From Streptococcus equinus (lineage in GTDB: Bacteria; Bacillota; Bacilli; Lactobacillales; Streptococcaceae): a stretch of 64,000 bases of DNA. The notes beneath the pieces were generated by a model. That model had not been told where the DNA came from, did no database searches, and saw nothing but the letters and a program-made list of their open reading frames with translations. The position numbers were made by a program, and so were the translations under genes. This document shows, piece after piece, positions 27,295 to 36,783 of this stretch (its first letter is position 1; each line of letters opens with the position of its first letter). The DNA lies in the NCBI RefSeq assembly GCF_900104225.1, contig NZ_FNJK01000001.1, forward strand, positions 434,001 through 498,000, in the 5' to 3' direction.

Positions 27295-28863
27295 ATGTCA
27301 GGGAGACGTTTAAGAGAAATCATTGGTGCCTTCAGTTCAGTAGGGCTAACCTCTTTAATTGAAAAAGGAAAAGCAGTAGAAGATAAGTCTACACCGCGTA
27401 AGCTTCGTTTAGCTTTCGAAAAATTAGGTCCAAGTTTTGTTAAAATTGGGCAAATCTTATCGACCAGAAGTGATTTATTTCCAGAAGCTTATGTTAGAGA
27501 GTTAAGTAAGTTACAGAGTAATGTCCTTCCCTTGCCTCAAGAAATCGTTATGGAGGCTATCTCTGATGAGCTTTCAGGTCCAGTTTCAGCTTATTTTGCT
27601 GAAATCACGCCAGAACCTTTGGCAAGTGGGTCAGTAGCTCAGACACATCGAGCTCGTTTATTAAATGGACGCGATGTCATTATTAAAATTCAGCGTCCAC
27701 ATTTGCCTGAAATCATTGAAGAAGATTTAACGCTTTTGATTCGTCTGTCAAGACGTGTTCCAAAAGCTTTGCTTCCAATGGTCAATTTGCCAGAGGTTTT
27801 GCAACAAATCAAGGAAAGTTTGACACGTGAAATTGATTTTCGTAATGAAGCACAAGCCATGATTGCTTTTGCCGAGTTAAACCAATCAAGCAAGTGTATT
27901 GCCAGTCCAGAGGTCTATGATGAGTTTACGACACCTTGCATGTTGGTTGAAGATTACGTGTCTGGTATCCCAATTAATCATTACGAAGAATTAATTAAAG
28001 CGGGTTATGATTTAGAAGACATTGGTAAAAAACTCATGCTAAGCTTTATCAAGCAAGTCTTTAAAGATGGTTTTTTCCACGGTGATCCTCACCCAGGAAA
28101 TCTTTTTATCTCCGATGGAAAAATTTATTTTATTGACTTTGGAATCATGGGAAAACTTGATAATGGCATGCGCGTGGCTCTAAATGACATCCTCTATAGC
28201 TTTACCGCTCAAGACGTTGAAGGTATGATGCAAGGAATTTTATCTGTCACAAGTTTTGACACATCGATGAACAAATCAGCTCTAGCTCAAGACGTCGAAC
28301 GTATGCTTGCTAAGTATTCAAGCCTTGATGTAGGTGTCCTATCGATTACTGATCTTATCGAGGATTTATTAAATGTCTTTGTTAAAAATGGCTTGAAAGC
28401 TTCACCGCAGATTACTATTTTGGAAAAAGCTGCGCTGCAAATTGAAGGGATTTTCCGTGAATTAGCTCCGGAAGTTGATTTAATGACACTTGCTAAGAAT
28501 TATTTCCTAGAAAATATGGGACCTGACATGCTCAAACAAGCTTTGAATAAAGAAACGCTTTTGATTGAGCTTTTTTATCAGTTAAAAAATGGTAAAAATA
28601 TCCCACGTCGACTTAATCAACTTTTGGAACAAGTTCTAAATGGGCGAATTTTGGTTAATCATGATTTGTACGATTATACCAACCGTATTAAATTTTTTAA
28701 CCGCCTTGTTAACCGTTTTGTGTTGGGAATGCTCTTTTTTGCAGTATTGATAAGTGCGGCAATTTTAAGTTTTAATCAAAGCCTCGAAATCCTATCAAAT
28801 GGCCTTTTTGTCGTGGCTTTACTGCTTTTTTTATGGGACCTTGTTCTCATTCTAAAAAAATAA
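27295..28863 (+). CDS. UbiB/ABC1/AarF-family atypical kinase
   Basis: A 522-residue protein of the UbiB family. The KxGQ motif reads KIGQ (residues 50-53), SGSVAQTHRA is the family's alanine/glycine-rich nucleotide loop, and HGDPHPGN with IDFGIMGKL are the catalytic and metal-binding motifs. Two membrane helices close the C-terminus (about 478-520). Streptococci that make no ubiquinone keep this gene, so a role in lipid or quinone handling is inferred only. Weak ribosome site (GGTGGG). Confidence 0.88.
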   Translation: MSGRRLREIIGAFSSVGLTSLIEKGKAVEDKSTPRKLRLAFEKLGPSFVKIGQILSTRSDLFPEAYVRELSKLQSNVLPLPQEIVMEAISDELSGPVSAYFAEITPEPLASGSVAQTHRARLLNGRDVIIKIQRPHLPEIIEEDLTLLIRLSRRVPKALLPMVNLPEVLQQIKESLTREIDFRNEAQAMIAFAELNQSSKCIASPEVYDEFTTPCMLVEDYVSGIPINHYEELIKAGYDLEDIGKKLMLSFIKQVFKDGFFHGDPHPGNLFISDGKIYFIDFGIMGKLDNGMRVALNDILYSFTAQDVEGMMQGILSVTSFDTSMNKSALAQDVERMLAKYSSLDVGVLSITDLIEDLLNVFVKNGLKASPQITILEKAALQIEGIFRELAPEVDLMTLAKNYFLENMGPDMLKQALNKETLLIELFYQLKNGKNIPRRLNQLLEQVLNGRILVNHDLYDYTNRIKFFNRLVNRFVLGMLFFAVLISAAILSFNQSLEILSNGLFVVALLLFLWDLVLILKK

Positions 28864-28883
28864 AATTGCAACAAGATAGAAGG

Positions 28884-28911
28884 AATTTCCTAATGACTTA
28901 GGAAATTTTTT
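28884..28911 (+). terminator. Terminator after the UbiB-like gene
   Basis: AATTTCCTAA pairs with TTAGGAAATT around TGAC, then T residues. Confidence 0.85.
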
Positions 28912-28923
28912 CTATTTTTATTT

Positions 28924-28943
28924 TTGTAACCGCTTGCTATAAT
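28924..28943 (+). promoter_or_regulatory. cre site overlapping the promoter of the first beta-glucosidase
   Basis: TTGTAACCGCTTGCT (28924-28938) fits the CcpA consensus WTGNAANCGNWNNCW at every position. It overlaps the extended -10 TGCTATAAT (TATAAT at 28938-28943), so CcpA binding would block initiation when glucose is present. Confidence 0.8.
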
Positions 28944-28945
28944 GA

Positions 28946-30406
<1,461 letters not shown>

Positions 30407-30433
30407 AACTGTTAATTAATTAATTTATTTATG

Positions 30434-30476
30434 AAACCTTTGTGGGGGTGTAATCTCTTACCCCATGAAGGTTTTT
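30434..30476 (+). terminator. Terminator after the first GH1 gene
   Basis: AAACCTT/AAGGTTT outer stem and GGGGT/ACCCC inner stem, then TTTTT. Confidence 0.75.
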
Positions 30477-30507
30477 ACATGGTTATAAGAAAAGAGAGTA
30501 GGTCCTT

Positions 30508-30747
30508 ATGATTGGATATATTGCGGCTTGTTTGACGACTTTTGGTTTTTTACCACAAATGATCAAGGTATTAAAAACCAAAGATGTTGAATCCATTTCA
30601 CTTGGTATGTATACCATGTCGGTAACTGGTATGGCTTTATGGTTAGCGCACGGAATTTCTGTTTCAGATCCAGCCTTAATCGTTGCCAATACAATCTCAG
30701 TTGCCTTAGCAGGAATTATCCTTATTTGTAAAATAATTTATAAATAA
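30508..30747 (+). CDS. SemiSWEET sugar transporter
   Basis: A 79-residue protein with three membrane helices and the PQ-loop motif GFLPQMIKVLKTKDVESIS at its start. This is the size and pattern of bacterial SemiSWEETs, which work as dimers moving sugars down their gradient. Its place among beta-glucoside genes suggests a glucose or disaccharide substrate, but this is inference. Ribosome site AGAGTAGGT. Confidence 0.85.
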   Translation: MIGYIAACLTTFGFLPQMIKVLKTKDVESISLGMYTMSVTGMALWLAHGISVSDPALIVANTISVALAGIILICKIIYK

Positions 30748-30750
30748 TTT

Positions 30751-30798
30751 AAAAAAGTCTTTGAAATGTTGATAAATCAATGTTTTAGAGGCTTTTTT
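30751..30798 (+). terminator. Terminator after the SemiSWEET gene
   Basis: AAAAAAGTCTTTGAAA pairs (with G-U pairs) with TTTTAGAGGCTTTTTT; an inner TTGAT/ATCAA stem closes the loop. Confidence 0.7.
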
Positions 30799-30860
30799 CT
30801 TAAATGGAAGTGAGTTATTCTTCCTATTTAACTTCTGAAAAAGGACTTTACAGAAAATAA

Positions 30861-30889
30861 TTGACAGGGGTTTCAAAAAGGATTATAGT
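30861..30889 (+). promoter_or_regulatory. Promoter of the first small membrane protein
   Basis: TTGACA (30861-30866), 17 bases, TATAGT (30884-30889). Confidence 0.75.
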
Positions 30890-30939
30890 TATCGTATAAA
30901 TTTTAAAGTTCCCTTAATGAAGGGGCTAAGGAGGCTATT

Positions 30940-31242
30940 ATGGTGACGATTTTAGCAATAATTTTTGGAATATTGTTAATTATCGCGATTGTGCGTGTCA
31001 TCCAGTTGAAAACTGGGGTTACCAAACGTTTTGGTTATCACTACACGATTACCATGCATCATGGCCTGAAGTTACCAGATTTAACAAGAAATGACAATCT
31101 CAAAGGAAAGATTAAGATTATTTCGGCAACGGAAGACACCTGCATGGTACAATCAAAGATTAACGATACTGAGCTGAAAACAACCTTAATGAAAGATTAT
31201 GGACTGGATTCAACTCAAGTGCAGGTCGAGAATACTCAGTAA
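30940..31242 (+). CDS. Small membrane-anchored protein, unknown family (copy 1)
   Basis: A 100-residue protein with one N-terminal membrane helix (about 3-22) and a short soluble domain. The domain is clearly related to that of the gene at 31425: both share TK/SK-x-FGY-x-Y, M-x-x-G-x-KLPDL, LKGKI, DTC-x-x-QS and ND-x-EL. A single cysteine is conserved in DTC. GGAGG precedes the ATG, and it has its own consensus promoter. I recognise no named family. It lies between beta-glucoside genes but shares no operon with them. Confidence 0.8.
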   Translation: MVTILAIIFGILLIIAIVRVIQLKTGVTKRFGYHYTITMHHGLKLPDLTRNDNLKGKIKIISATEDTCMVQSKINDTELKTTLMKDYGLDSTQVQVENTQ

Positions 31243-31424
31243 GCATGAATGAGTCGTTTTTAGGAATAGGACATTAGAAATCACAAAACGTCTACAATAA
31301 TTATTCTTTGTTAATATTTTAGACATTTTGTTTTAAGAAATGATGTTTTCTTTTGAATGAATGTCTTATAATGTCGGTGAAGTGTTAAAAATACTTCAGA
31401 CAATTAGGTTAAAGGAGATTAATG

Positions 31425-31751
31425 ATGTTAAAAATGCTATTAATTGTTTTAGTTGTTGCTCTTGTTGTGGCTGGTATCTACAATGTTAGAAATCAACTAT
31501 GGGTGTCAAAGACATTTGGTTACGATTACGTAGTTGTCATGAAAAATGGTGCAAAACTTCCTGATTTGGCAAGCAATGCTGGCCTAAAAGGAAAAATCAG
31601 AGTTGTTGGTTCATCAGACGATACATGTAGCCTACAATCTCATCTTAACGATGTAGAGTTGAAAAAGGTTTTAATGTCAGATTATAACTTGGCAGAAGAT
31701 CAAGTTTACATTCGTCCAGCACAACTCTCAGGTGCCGTTGGTATGATGTAA
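31425..31751 (+). CDS. Small membrane-anchored protein, unknown family (copy 2)
   Basis: A 108-residue paralogue of the preceding gene: one N-terminal helix (about 2-20), then WVSKTFGYDYVVVMKNG, KLPDLASNAGLKGKI and DDTCSLQSHLNDVELKKVL. It adds a short tail ending in GAVGMM. Two ATG codons adjoin at 31422 and 31425; the second has the better spacing (7 bases) from AAAGGAG. It has its own TATAAT (31367-31372) and terminator, so the pair are separately expressed duplicates. Function unknown. Confidence 0.8.
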   Translation: MLKMLLIVLVVALVVAGIYNVRNQLWVSKTFGYDYVVVMKNGAKLPDLASNAGLKGKIRVVGSSDDTCSLQSHLNDVELKKVLMSDYNLAEDQVYIRPAQLSGAVGMM

Positions 31752-31823
31752 GTTTCTTAAGAAGGAGAAATGAATTACATAAAATTATTTATTCCTGCTT
31801 TTTTCTAGGAAATTTAAAAAATG

Positions 31824-31864
31824 AAAGAGAGTCAAGCAAACTTTCCTTAGCTTGGCTCTTTTTG
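31824..31864 (+). terminator. Terminator of the second small membrane gene
   Basis: GAGAGTCAAGC pairs with GCTTGGCTCTT around a 13-base loop, then T residues. Confidence 0.8.
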
Positions 31865-31965
31865 GGTTAAAAAATGAGTAATTTTCAGCAAATTTCCGTA
31901 GTGATTGCCGGTTTAATGCGGAAAAAATTGTATCTAAATGGAAAATTTCCGTATTAGTCGAATAT

Positions 31966-32024
31966 TTTTCCGTATTGCAAAGGAAAAAGAATGCGTTTAC
32001 ATAATGATGGCGTTTTCATATAAT
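31966..32024 (+). promoter_or_regulatory. cel operon control region: CelR-like box, two cre sites, promoter
   Basis: An inverted repeat TTTTCC...GGAAAA spans 31966-31987 and resembles the pneumococcal CelR operator. A perfect cre lies on the minus strand at 31988-32002. The promoter is TTTACA (31996-32001), 17 bases, TATAAT (32019-32024). A second cre with one mismatch, TGATGGCGTTTTCA, is at 32005-32018. Further TTTCCGTA copies at about 31899 and 31946 may be extra CelR contacts. Together they suggest activation by CelR and repression by CcpA. Confidence 0.7.
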
Positions 32025-32059
32025 ATCAGTGTAAACAAAAAACAAAGGAGATTCACATT

Positions 32060-32377
32060 ATGGCTAAGAAAGCTTTAATTATCTGTGCAGGCGGTATGTC
32101 ATCATCAATGATTGCTAAAAAAACAATGACATTCCTTCAAGACAAAGGCGAAGACATCGAAATGGATGCTGTTGGTGTTCCAGAAGGACAAAAACGTATC
32201 GAAGCTGATAAATACGATTTGTATCTTGTTAGCCCACAAACTAAAATGAACTTCAAACAATTAGCAGATGCAGCTGCTAAAACAAACAAACCAATCGTTC
32301 AAATTCCACCACAAGCTTACATTCCAATTCCAATGGGAATCGAAAAAATGGCGGCCTTGGTTCAAGAAAATATCTAA
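32060..32377 (+). CDS. celB: PTS cellobiose-specific EIIB
   Basis: A 105-residue lactose/cellobiose-class EIIB. The phosphorylated Cys9 lies in IICAGGMSSS. It passes phosphate from EIIA (celC) to the sugar bound by EIIC (celD). AAAGGAG precedes the ATG. Named after the pneumococcal/S. mutans locus, whose gene order (celB-celR-celC-orf-celD) is reproduced here. Confidence 0.93.
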   Translation: MAKKALIICAGGMSSSMIAKKTMTFLQDKGEDIEMDAVGVPEGQKRIEADKYDLYLVSPQTKMNFKQLADAAAKTNKPIVQIPPQAYIPIPMGIEKMAALVQENI

Positions 32378-32427
32378 TGCCTGTTGTGATATAATAGTTC
32401 TAATGGTACTTGGAGGTGTCCTCTTCT

Positions 32428-34401
32428 GTGTTAAATAAAAAAGAAAAGCAGATTATTCAATATCTTATTAAAGATAAGGATAAATTCGTTACTAGTAAAG
32501 AACTAGCAGCGCATTTAGGATGTTCGGATAGAACAATTAGAACTTACTATAAAACACTGGTTGAAAAATTAGATAACTATTCGGGAATTGATTTGATTTC
32601 AAAACAAGGTTATGGTTATAAGCTAGACATTAAAGATGATGATACTTATGCCGATTTCTTGGAAGAAAATCATATCAATGAGAACCATTTTAATTATCAA
32701 AACGTTACAGATATTAACGATCGCTACAATTTTCTGTTAAACAAACTTTTGTTTGAACAAAATGAAATTTATTTTGATGATTTAGCAGATGAGTTGTTTG
32801 TCAGTCGTTCAACATTATCTAGTGACTTTAAAAAGATTAGAGAAAAGTTTAAACCATATCATTTAAAAATTGAGAGCAAAGCTAATAAGGGTGTTTACGT
32901 GATGGGCCAAGAACGTGATAAGCGTCGATTCATTATGGATTACTTTATCGATTCTGGTTTCATCAACACCATGCATTCATATGTTGATAATGAATTGCTT
33001 AATCAAAAGATTTCTTTTGAAGAGTTAACAATCATTGTCCTTGATGAATGTCGGGAAGGTGGTCTTAAATTATCAGATTTTGTGATTCAAAATTTGGTCA
33101 TCCATATTGCCTTAGCGATCAGACGTATTACTGAAGGTTTTCAAATCAGTAAGGTGTCAGAAGATGAATTGGTGCTGAGAGGTTTGGCAGAGCGTCAAAT
33201 TGCAGAAAATATTCTAAAACGTGTTTCAAGTTCAACAGGAATTCATTTCCCGATTGAAGAAATTGATTACATTACGTTACACTTGGTTTCAAAAGGTCAC
33301 GGGAATGCTTGTCATATTTCTGAAGTATTGCAAGAGCAAATACGTCAGGAGTTAATTGACAGTATCGACCAAGTCAATCCAACTGTGAAAAATGATTTTC
33401 AATTGATTGAAGGACTTCTAGCTCACTTATCAACAATGTTTATTCGTTTGCAAAGTCGAGTTGTTATGGAAAATCCATTAACGGCTGAGATTCAAGCGAA
33501 ATACGCTGACATGTATAAGCTAGCAGAGCAAGTGGTTAAGAATATGCCAACCTTCAGCGCTTACACTTTAACACCTAATGAAATCGCCTACATTGCTCTT
33601 CACTTTATGGCAGCAAAAGAAAGATACAAGGAACAACGTAAATACAATGTCCTAGTCATCTGTGCTACTGGTTATGGTAGTGCCCAAATGTTGAAGAGTC
33701 GAATTGAAAATGAGCTCGGGAACTTAGTTTCAATTTCAGATGTGATTGGTTATTACGAAATCAACGATGAAAAGTTAAAAGGAATCGACTTTATCGTATC
33801 TTCTATTGATTTATCAAACTTGATTTTCAATATTCCAGTTTTTACAGTTTCAGTCTTTTTAAATGATGATGAACTGAAGGATATCAAACAGGGAATTTCT
33901 CACTTAAACACCTCTTTAGCAAGAATAGAAGATCGTCAATCAGAACTCAGTGTAAGTGACGTGTTTGACGACTACTTCTCAGAAGATTATTTCTTTCTTC
34001 TGTCAGATGCGACAAAAGAAGAAGTGCTTAAAACTTTGGCAAATAGTATTTCAGTTAATGAAAATGAGCAATTTGAAAAACGCTTGTTAGATATGATGAA
34101 ACAGCGCGAAGCAATGAGTTCGATTGTATTCGGAGAAAATATTGCTGTTCCACATCCACTGAAAGCCGTAGGAAGCAAGCATCATTTTGCTGTTGCGATT
34201 GTTAAAAATGGTGTGAAATGGGATGAACAATATCCTTCAATCAAAATTATCTTTTTAATGTCAATGTCAATTCATGACAATGATGGTTTACCAGAGTTGA
34301 CATCTGCCATTGTAGATTTGGTTGATAATCCAAAACTTCAAGAACAAATGTTAACTTGCCAATCATTTGATGAATTTAGAAAAATATTTTTAACACTTTA
34401 A
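32428..34401 (+). CDS. celR: PRD-containing transcriptional activator CelR
   Basis: A 657-residue BglG/LicR-type activator. It has an N-terminal HTH (about 5-60, TSKELAAHLGCSDRTIRTYY), a second Mga-like HTH (about 95-150, FDDLADELFVSRSTLSSDFKKI), two PRDs (about 185-400) with conserved histidines, an EIIB-like domain with VICATGYGSAQ (about 410-500), and a fructose-type EIIA domain (about 505-657) with VPHPLKAVG. Phosphorylation by PTS proteins sets its activity. GTG start chosen 11 bases after GGAGG; an in-frame GTG at 32416 is possible. Confidence 0.92.
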   Translation: MLNKKEKQIIQYLIKDKDKFVTSKELAAHLGCSDRTIRTYYKTLVEKLDNYSGIDLISKQGYGYKLDIKDDDTYADFLEENHINENHFNYQNVTDINDRYNFLLNKLLFEQNEIYFDDLADELFVSRSTLSSDFKKIREKFKPYHLKIESKANKGVYVMGQERDKRRFIMDYFIDSGFINTMHSYVDNELLNQKISFEELTIIVLDECREGGLKLSDFVIQNLVIHIALAIRRITEGFQISKVSEDELVLRGLAERQIAENILKRVSSSTGIHFPIEEIDYITLHLVSKGHGNACHISEVLQEQIRQELIDSIDQVNPTVKNDFQLIEGLLAHLSTMFIRLQSRVVMENPLTAEIQAKYADMYKLAEQVVKNMPTFSAYTLTPNEIAYIALHFMAAKERYKEQRKYNVLVICATGYGSAQMLKSRIENELGNLVSISDVIGYYEINDEKLKGIDFIVSSIDLSNLIFNIPVFTVSVFLNDDELKDIKQGISHLNTSLARIEDRQSELSVSDVFDDYFSEDYFFLLSDATKEEVLKTLANSISVNENEQFEKRLLDMMKQREAMSSIVFGENIAVPHPLKAVGSKHHFAVAIVKNGVKWDEQYPSIKIIFLMSMSIHDNDGLPELTSAIVDLVDNPKLQEQMLTCQSFDEFRKIFLTL

Positions 34402-34420
34402 AAAAGGAAGTAGGAGTTAT

Positions 34421-34735
34421 ATGAATTCAGAAGAATTGCAAGTTGCAGCATTTGAGATTATCTTAAATTCTGGTAACGCACGTTCAATCGTCCACGAAGC
34501 ATTTGATGCTATGCGCGAAGGTAACTATGCGTTAGCAGAAGAAAAATTGAAAGAATCAAATGACGAATTACTAAAAGCCCATCAATCACAAACACACTTG
34601 TTGCAAGAATACGCAGGTGGTAAAGAAGTTAACGTTGAAATCATCATGGTTCACGCTCAAGACCACTTGATGACAACAATGACTCTTCGTGAAGTTGGAC
34701 TTGAAATGTTAGAATTATACAAAAAAATTGGTTAG
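34421..34735 (+). CDS. celC: PTS cellobiose-specific EIIA
   Basis: A 104-residue helical lactose/cellobiose-class EIIA. The phosphoryl-accepting His78 lies in MVHAQDHLM. It takes phosphate from HPr and gives it to CelB. GGAAGTAGGAG precedes the ATG. Confidence 0.94.
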   Translation: MNSEELQVAAFEIILNSGNARSIVHEAFDAMREGNYALAEEKLKESNDELLKAHQSQTHLLQEYAGGKEVNVEIIMVHAQDHLMTTMTLREVGLEMLELYKKIG

Positions 34736-34757
34736 TTAGGCAAGAAAGGAGATAGCT

Positions 34758-35270
34758 ATGGCTGCTTTAACAGAAAAGGAGAAAAGAGAATTAGACGCAA
34801 CTAGACGTGAGAACGGGATTAAAAACATGTACTACACACGTTACTTCCTCATTCGTTATGTCGTCGCCTTCTTCTTTTTCATCAATCTGTACTGGATTTT
34901 GATGTTCTTATCAGCCAGTAACATCAGTCTAGTTATCATTCCGGTGCTTATGGCTGCCTTTGGTGCCATTTGTATGTGGGAACAATCACGGATGTATTCG
35001 AGGGAACAAAAACCTGCGATTAAAACGCAATTTTATTTCCAAACAATTATTGCTTTAAATATTATTTTAATTATTGCCACTGTATTTAAGCAATATCACT
35101 ATTTTTATCCATTCTTATCTGAAAATGCTACGAGTCAAATTTTCCTAATCGTGATGCTTTTACTTGGGATTATGATTTCATCATGGATGTTAGTTAAAAT
35201 TGGTCGTATCAACCGTAATTCAGATAAACAATATTATCGCATCCAAAAATATTTGGCATCAATCAATTAG
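34758..35270 (+). CDS. Four-helix membrane protein of the cel operon, unknown
   Basis: A 170-residue protein with a charged N-terminus (about 1-30), four hydrophobic segments (about 32-50, 55-72, 93-110, 125-145) and a basic tail. A protein of this type sits between celC and celD in the pneumococcal and S. mutans cel operons, as I recall, but its role is not known. AAAGGAG precedes the ATG. It might assist EIIC assembly; that is speculation. Confidence 0.8.
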   Translation: MAALTEKEKRELDATRRENGIKNMYYTRYFLIRYVVAFFFFINLYWILMFLSASNISLVIIPVLMAAFGAICMWEQSRMYSREQKPAIKTQFYFQTIIALNIILIIATVFKQYHYFYPFLSENATSQIFLIVMLLLGIMISSWMLVKIGRINRNSDKQYYRIQKYLASIN

Positions 35271-35310
35271 TTAACAACAAACATTCAACAGTTTTTAGGA
35301 GGAGAAGAAA

Positions 35311-36636
35311 ATGTTTGAATTATTAGAAAAGTACTTGATGGGGCCGATGGCTAAGGTATCTGCTTGGCGTCCTGTCCGTGCCATTGTTGCCGCTGGTATG
35401 GCCAGTATTCCGTTCACAATCGTCGGATCTATGTTCCTTGTTTTGAGCATTATCCCACAAGCCTTTCCAATTCCTGCCTTAACCACTCTTTGGGCAAACT
35501 CAGTTGATAAGATTGCACCACTTTACTTGCAAGCTTACAACTGTACAATGGGTATCTTGTCACTATACTTTGCCATTGTTATTGGTTATGAATACACTAA
35601 AATTTTCGCTGATGAAGAAGAACTTGATGTAGATCCAGTTTATGGTGCTCTACTTTCAGTATTTGCTTTCTTCTTGACAATTCCAGAGTTGCTTGTTAAA
35701 AATGGTTCATTTGACTATTTGAACGTTAAAGGTGCTACAATCAATGGTTGGACTGTTGGTGGTAACAGCTTGGCTCGTTTGTCAACTTCAGGTATGTTTA
35801 CAGCTATCTTGATGGCTATCCTTGCTGTTCAACTTTACCGTGTATGTATCAAACGTCACTGGGTTGTTAAAATGCCAGAAGCAGTTCCTTCAGGGGTTTC
35901 TCGCTCATTCTCAGCTTTGATTCCATGTGCTTTTGTAGCTATTGTCGTTCTTGTTATCGATGGTGTGTTCATCGCACTTGGTACTGACATTTACAATGTC
36001 GTTGCTATTCCATTTGGTTTCGTTCGTCACATTGCAAACTCTTGGCTTGGTATTGTGGTTATTTACCTTCTTGTTCACGCTTTGTGGATTGTTGGTATCC
36101 ACGGTGCTAACATCGTTATGGGTCTTGTTAACCCAATCCTTTTGTCAAACATGGCAGAAAACGTTGACGGAGCACACATTGCTTTCGCCGGTGAATTCTC
36201 AAACTCATACGTTATCATGGGTGGTTCTGGTGCAATGCTTCTTGCTTGTGTATGGCTTGCAGTAGCAGCTAAATCATCACAACTTAAAATGCTTGGTCGT
36301 GCAGCTATGGGTCCTGCAATCTTCAACATCAATGAACCATTGATCTTTGGTCTTCCTGTTGTTTATAACCCAATCCTTGCCCTTCCATTCATTCTTGCAC
36401 CAATCGTTTGTGCTTCAATTGCATACTGGTCAATCAAACTTGGCTTTGCCGCTGTATCAATCATCCAAACTCCATGGCCAACTCCAATCGGTCTTGGTGC
36501 TTACATCGGAACTGGTGGTAACATTGGTGCCGTCATCACAGCTCTTGTCTGTGCCGTAGCAGCATTCTTTGTTTGGTTCCCATTCCTTAAAATGTACGAT
36601 TTGAAACTTCTCAAAGAAGAAGGCGTAGAAGCTTAA
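35311..36636 (+). CDS. celD: PTS cellobiose-specific EIIC
   Basis: A 441-residue integral membrane component of the lactose/cellobiose PTS class. ALWIVGIHGANIVMG and FNINEPLIFGLPVVYNPILALPFI are the conserved sugar-binding and family motifs. It translocates and presents the beta-glucoside for phosphorylation by CelB. GGAGGAG precedes the ATG. Codon usage is markedly more optimised than in neighbours (many CTT/GCT codons), suggesting high expression. Confidence 0.95.
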   Translation: MFELLEKYLMGPMAKVSAWRPVRAIVAAGMASIPFTIVGSMFLVLSIIPQAFPIPALTTLWANSVDKIAPLYLQAYNCTMGILSLYFAIVIGYEYTKIFADEEELDVDPVYGALLSVFAFFLTIPELLVKNGSFDYLNVKGATINGWTVGGNSLARLSTSGMFTAILMAILAVQLYRVCIKRHWVVKMPEAVPSGVSRSFSALIPCAFVAIVVLVIDGVFIALGTDIYNVVAIPFGFVRHIANSWLGIVVIYLLVHALWIVGIHGANIVMGLVNPILLSNMAENVDGAHIAFAGEFSNSYVIMGGSGAMLLACVWLAVAAKSSQLKMLGRAAMGPAIFNINEPLIFGLPVVYNPILALPFILAPIVCASIAYWSIKLGFAAVSIIQTPWPTPIGLGAYIGTGGNIGAVITALVCAVAAFFVWFPFLKMYDLKLLKEEGVEA

Positions 36637-36643
36637 TAGAATT

Positions 36644-36672
36644 AAGAGCGGGTTTGACCCGTTCTTTTTTTT
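36644..36672 (+). terminator. cel operon terminator
   Basis: AAGAGCGGGT pairs with ACCCGTTCTT around TTG, then a long T run. Confidence 0.9.
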
Positions 36673-36696
36673 GCTCGAAAATGAAAGTCAACAATT

Positions 36697-36764
36697 TTTT
36701 CCGTATCATAGTATCATTTTTTCTGAATATACTCAAAGAATTTTTCAGTCAGCTAGCGTATAAT
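36697..36764 (+). promoter_or_regulatory. CelR-like half site and promoter of the HAD/SGNH genes
   Basis: TTTTCCGTATCAT at 36697-36709 matches the first half of the CelR box with one difference. TATAAT lies at 36759-36764 without a good -35. The distance between box and -10 is similar to that at celB, so these genes may belong to the CelR regulon. Confidence 0.45.
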
Positions 36765-36783
36765 GGGGAACAAGGAGGGTGTT

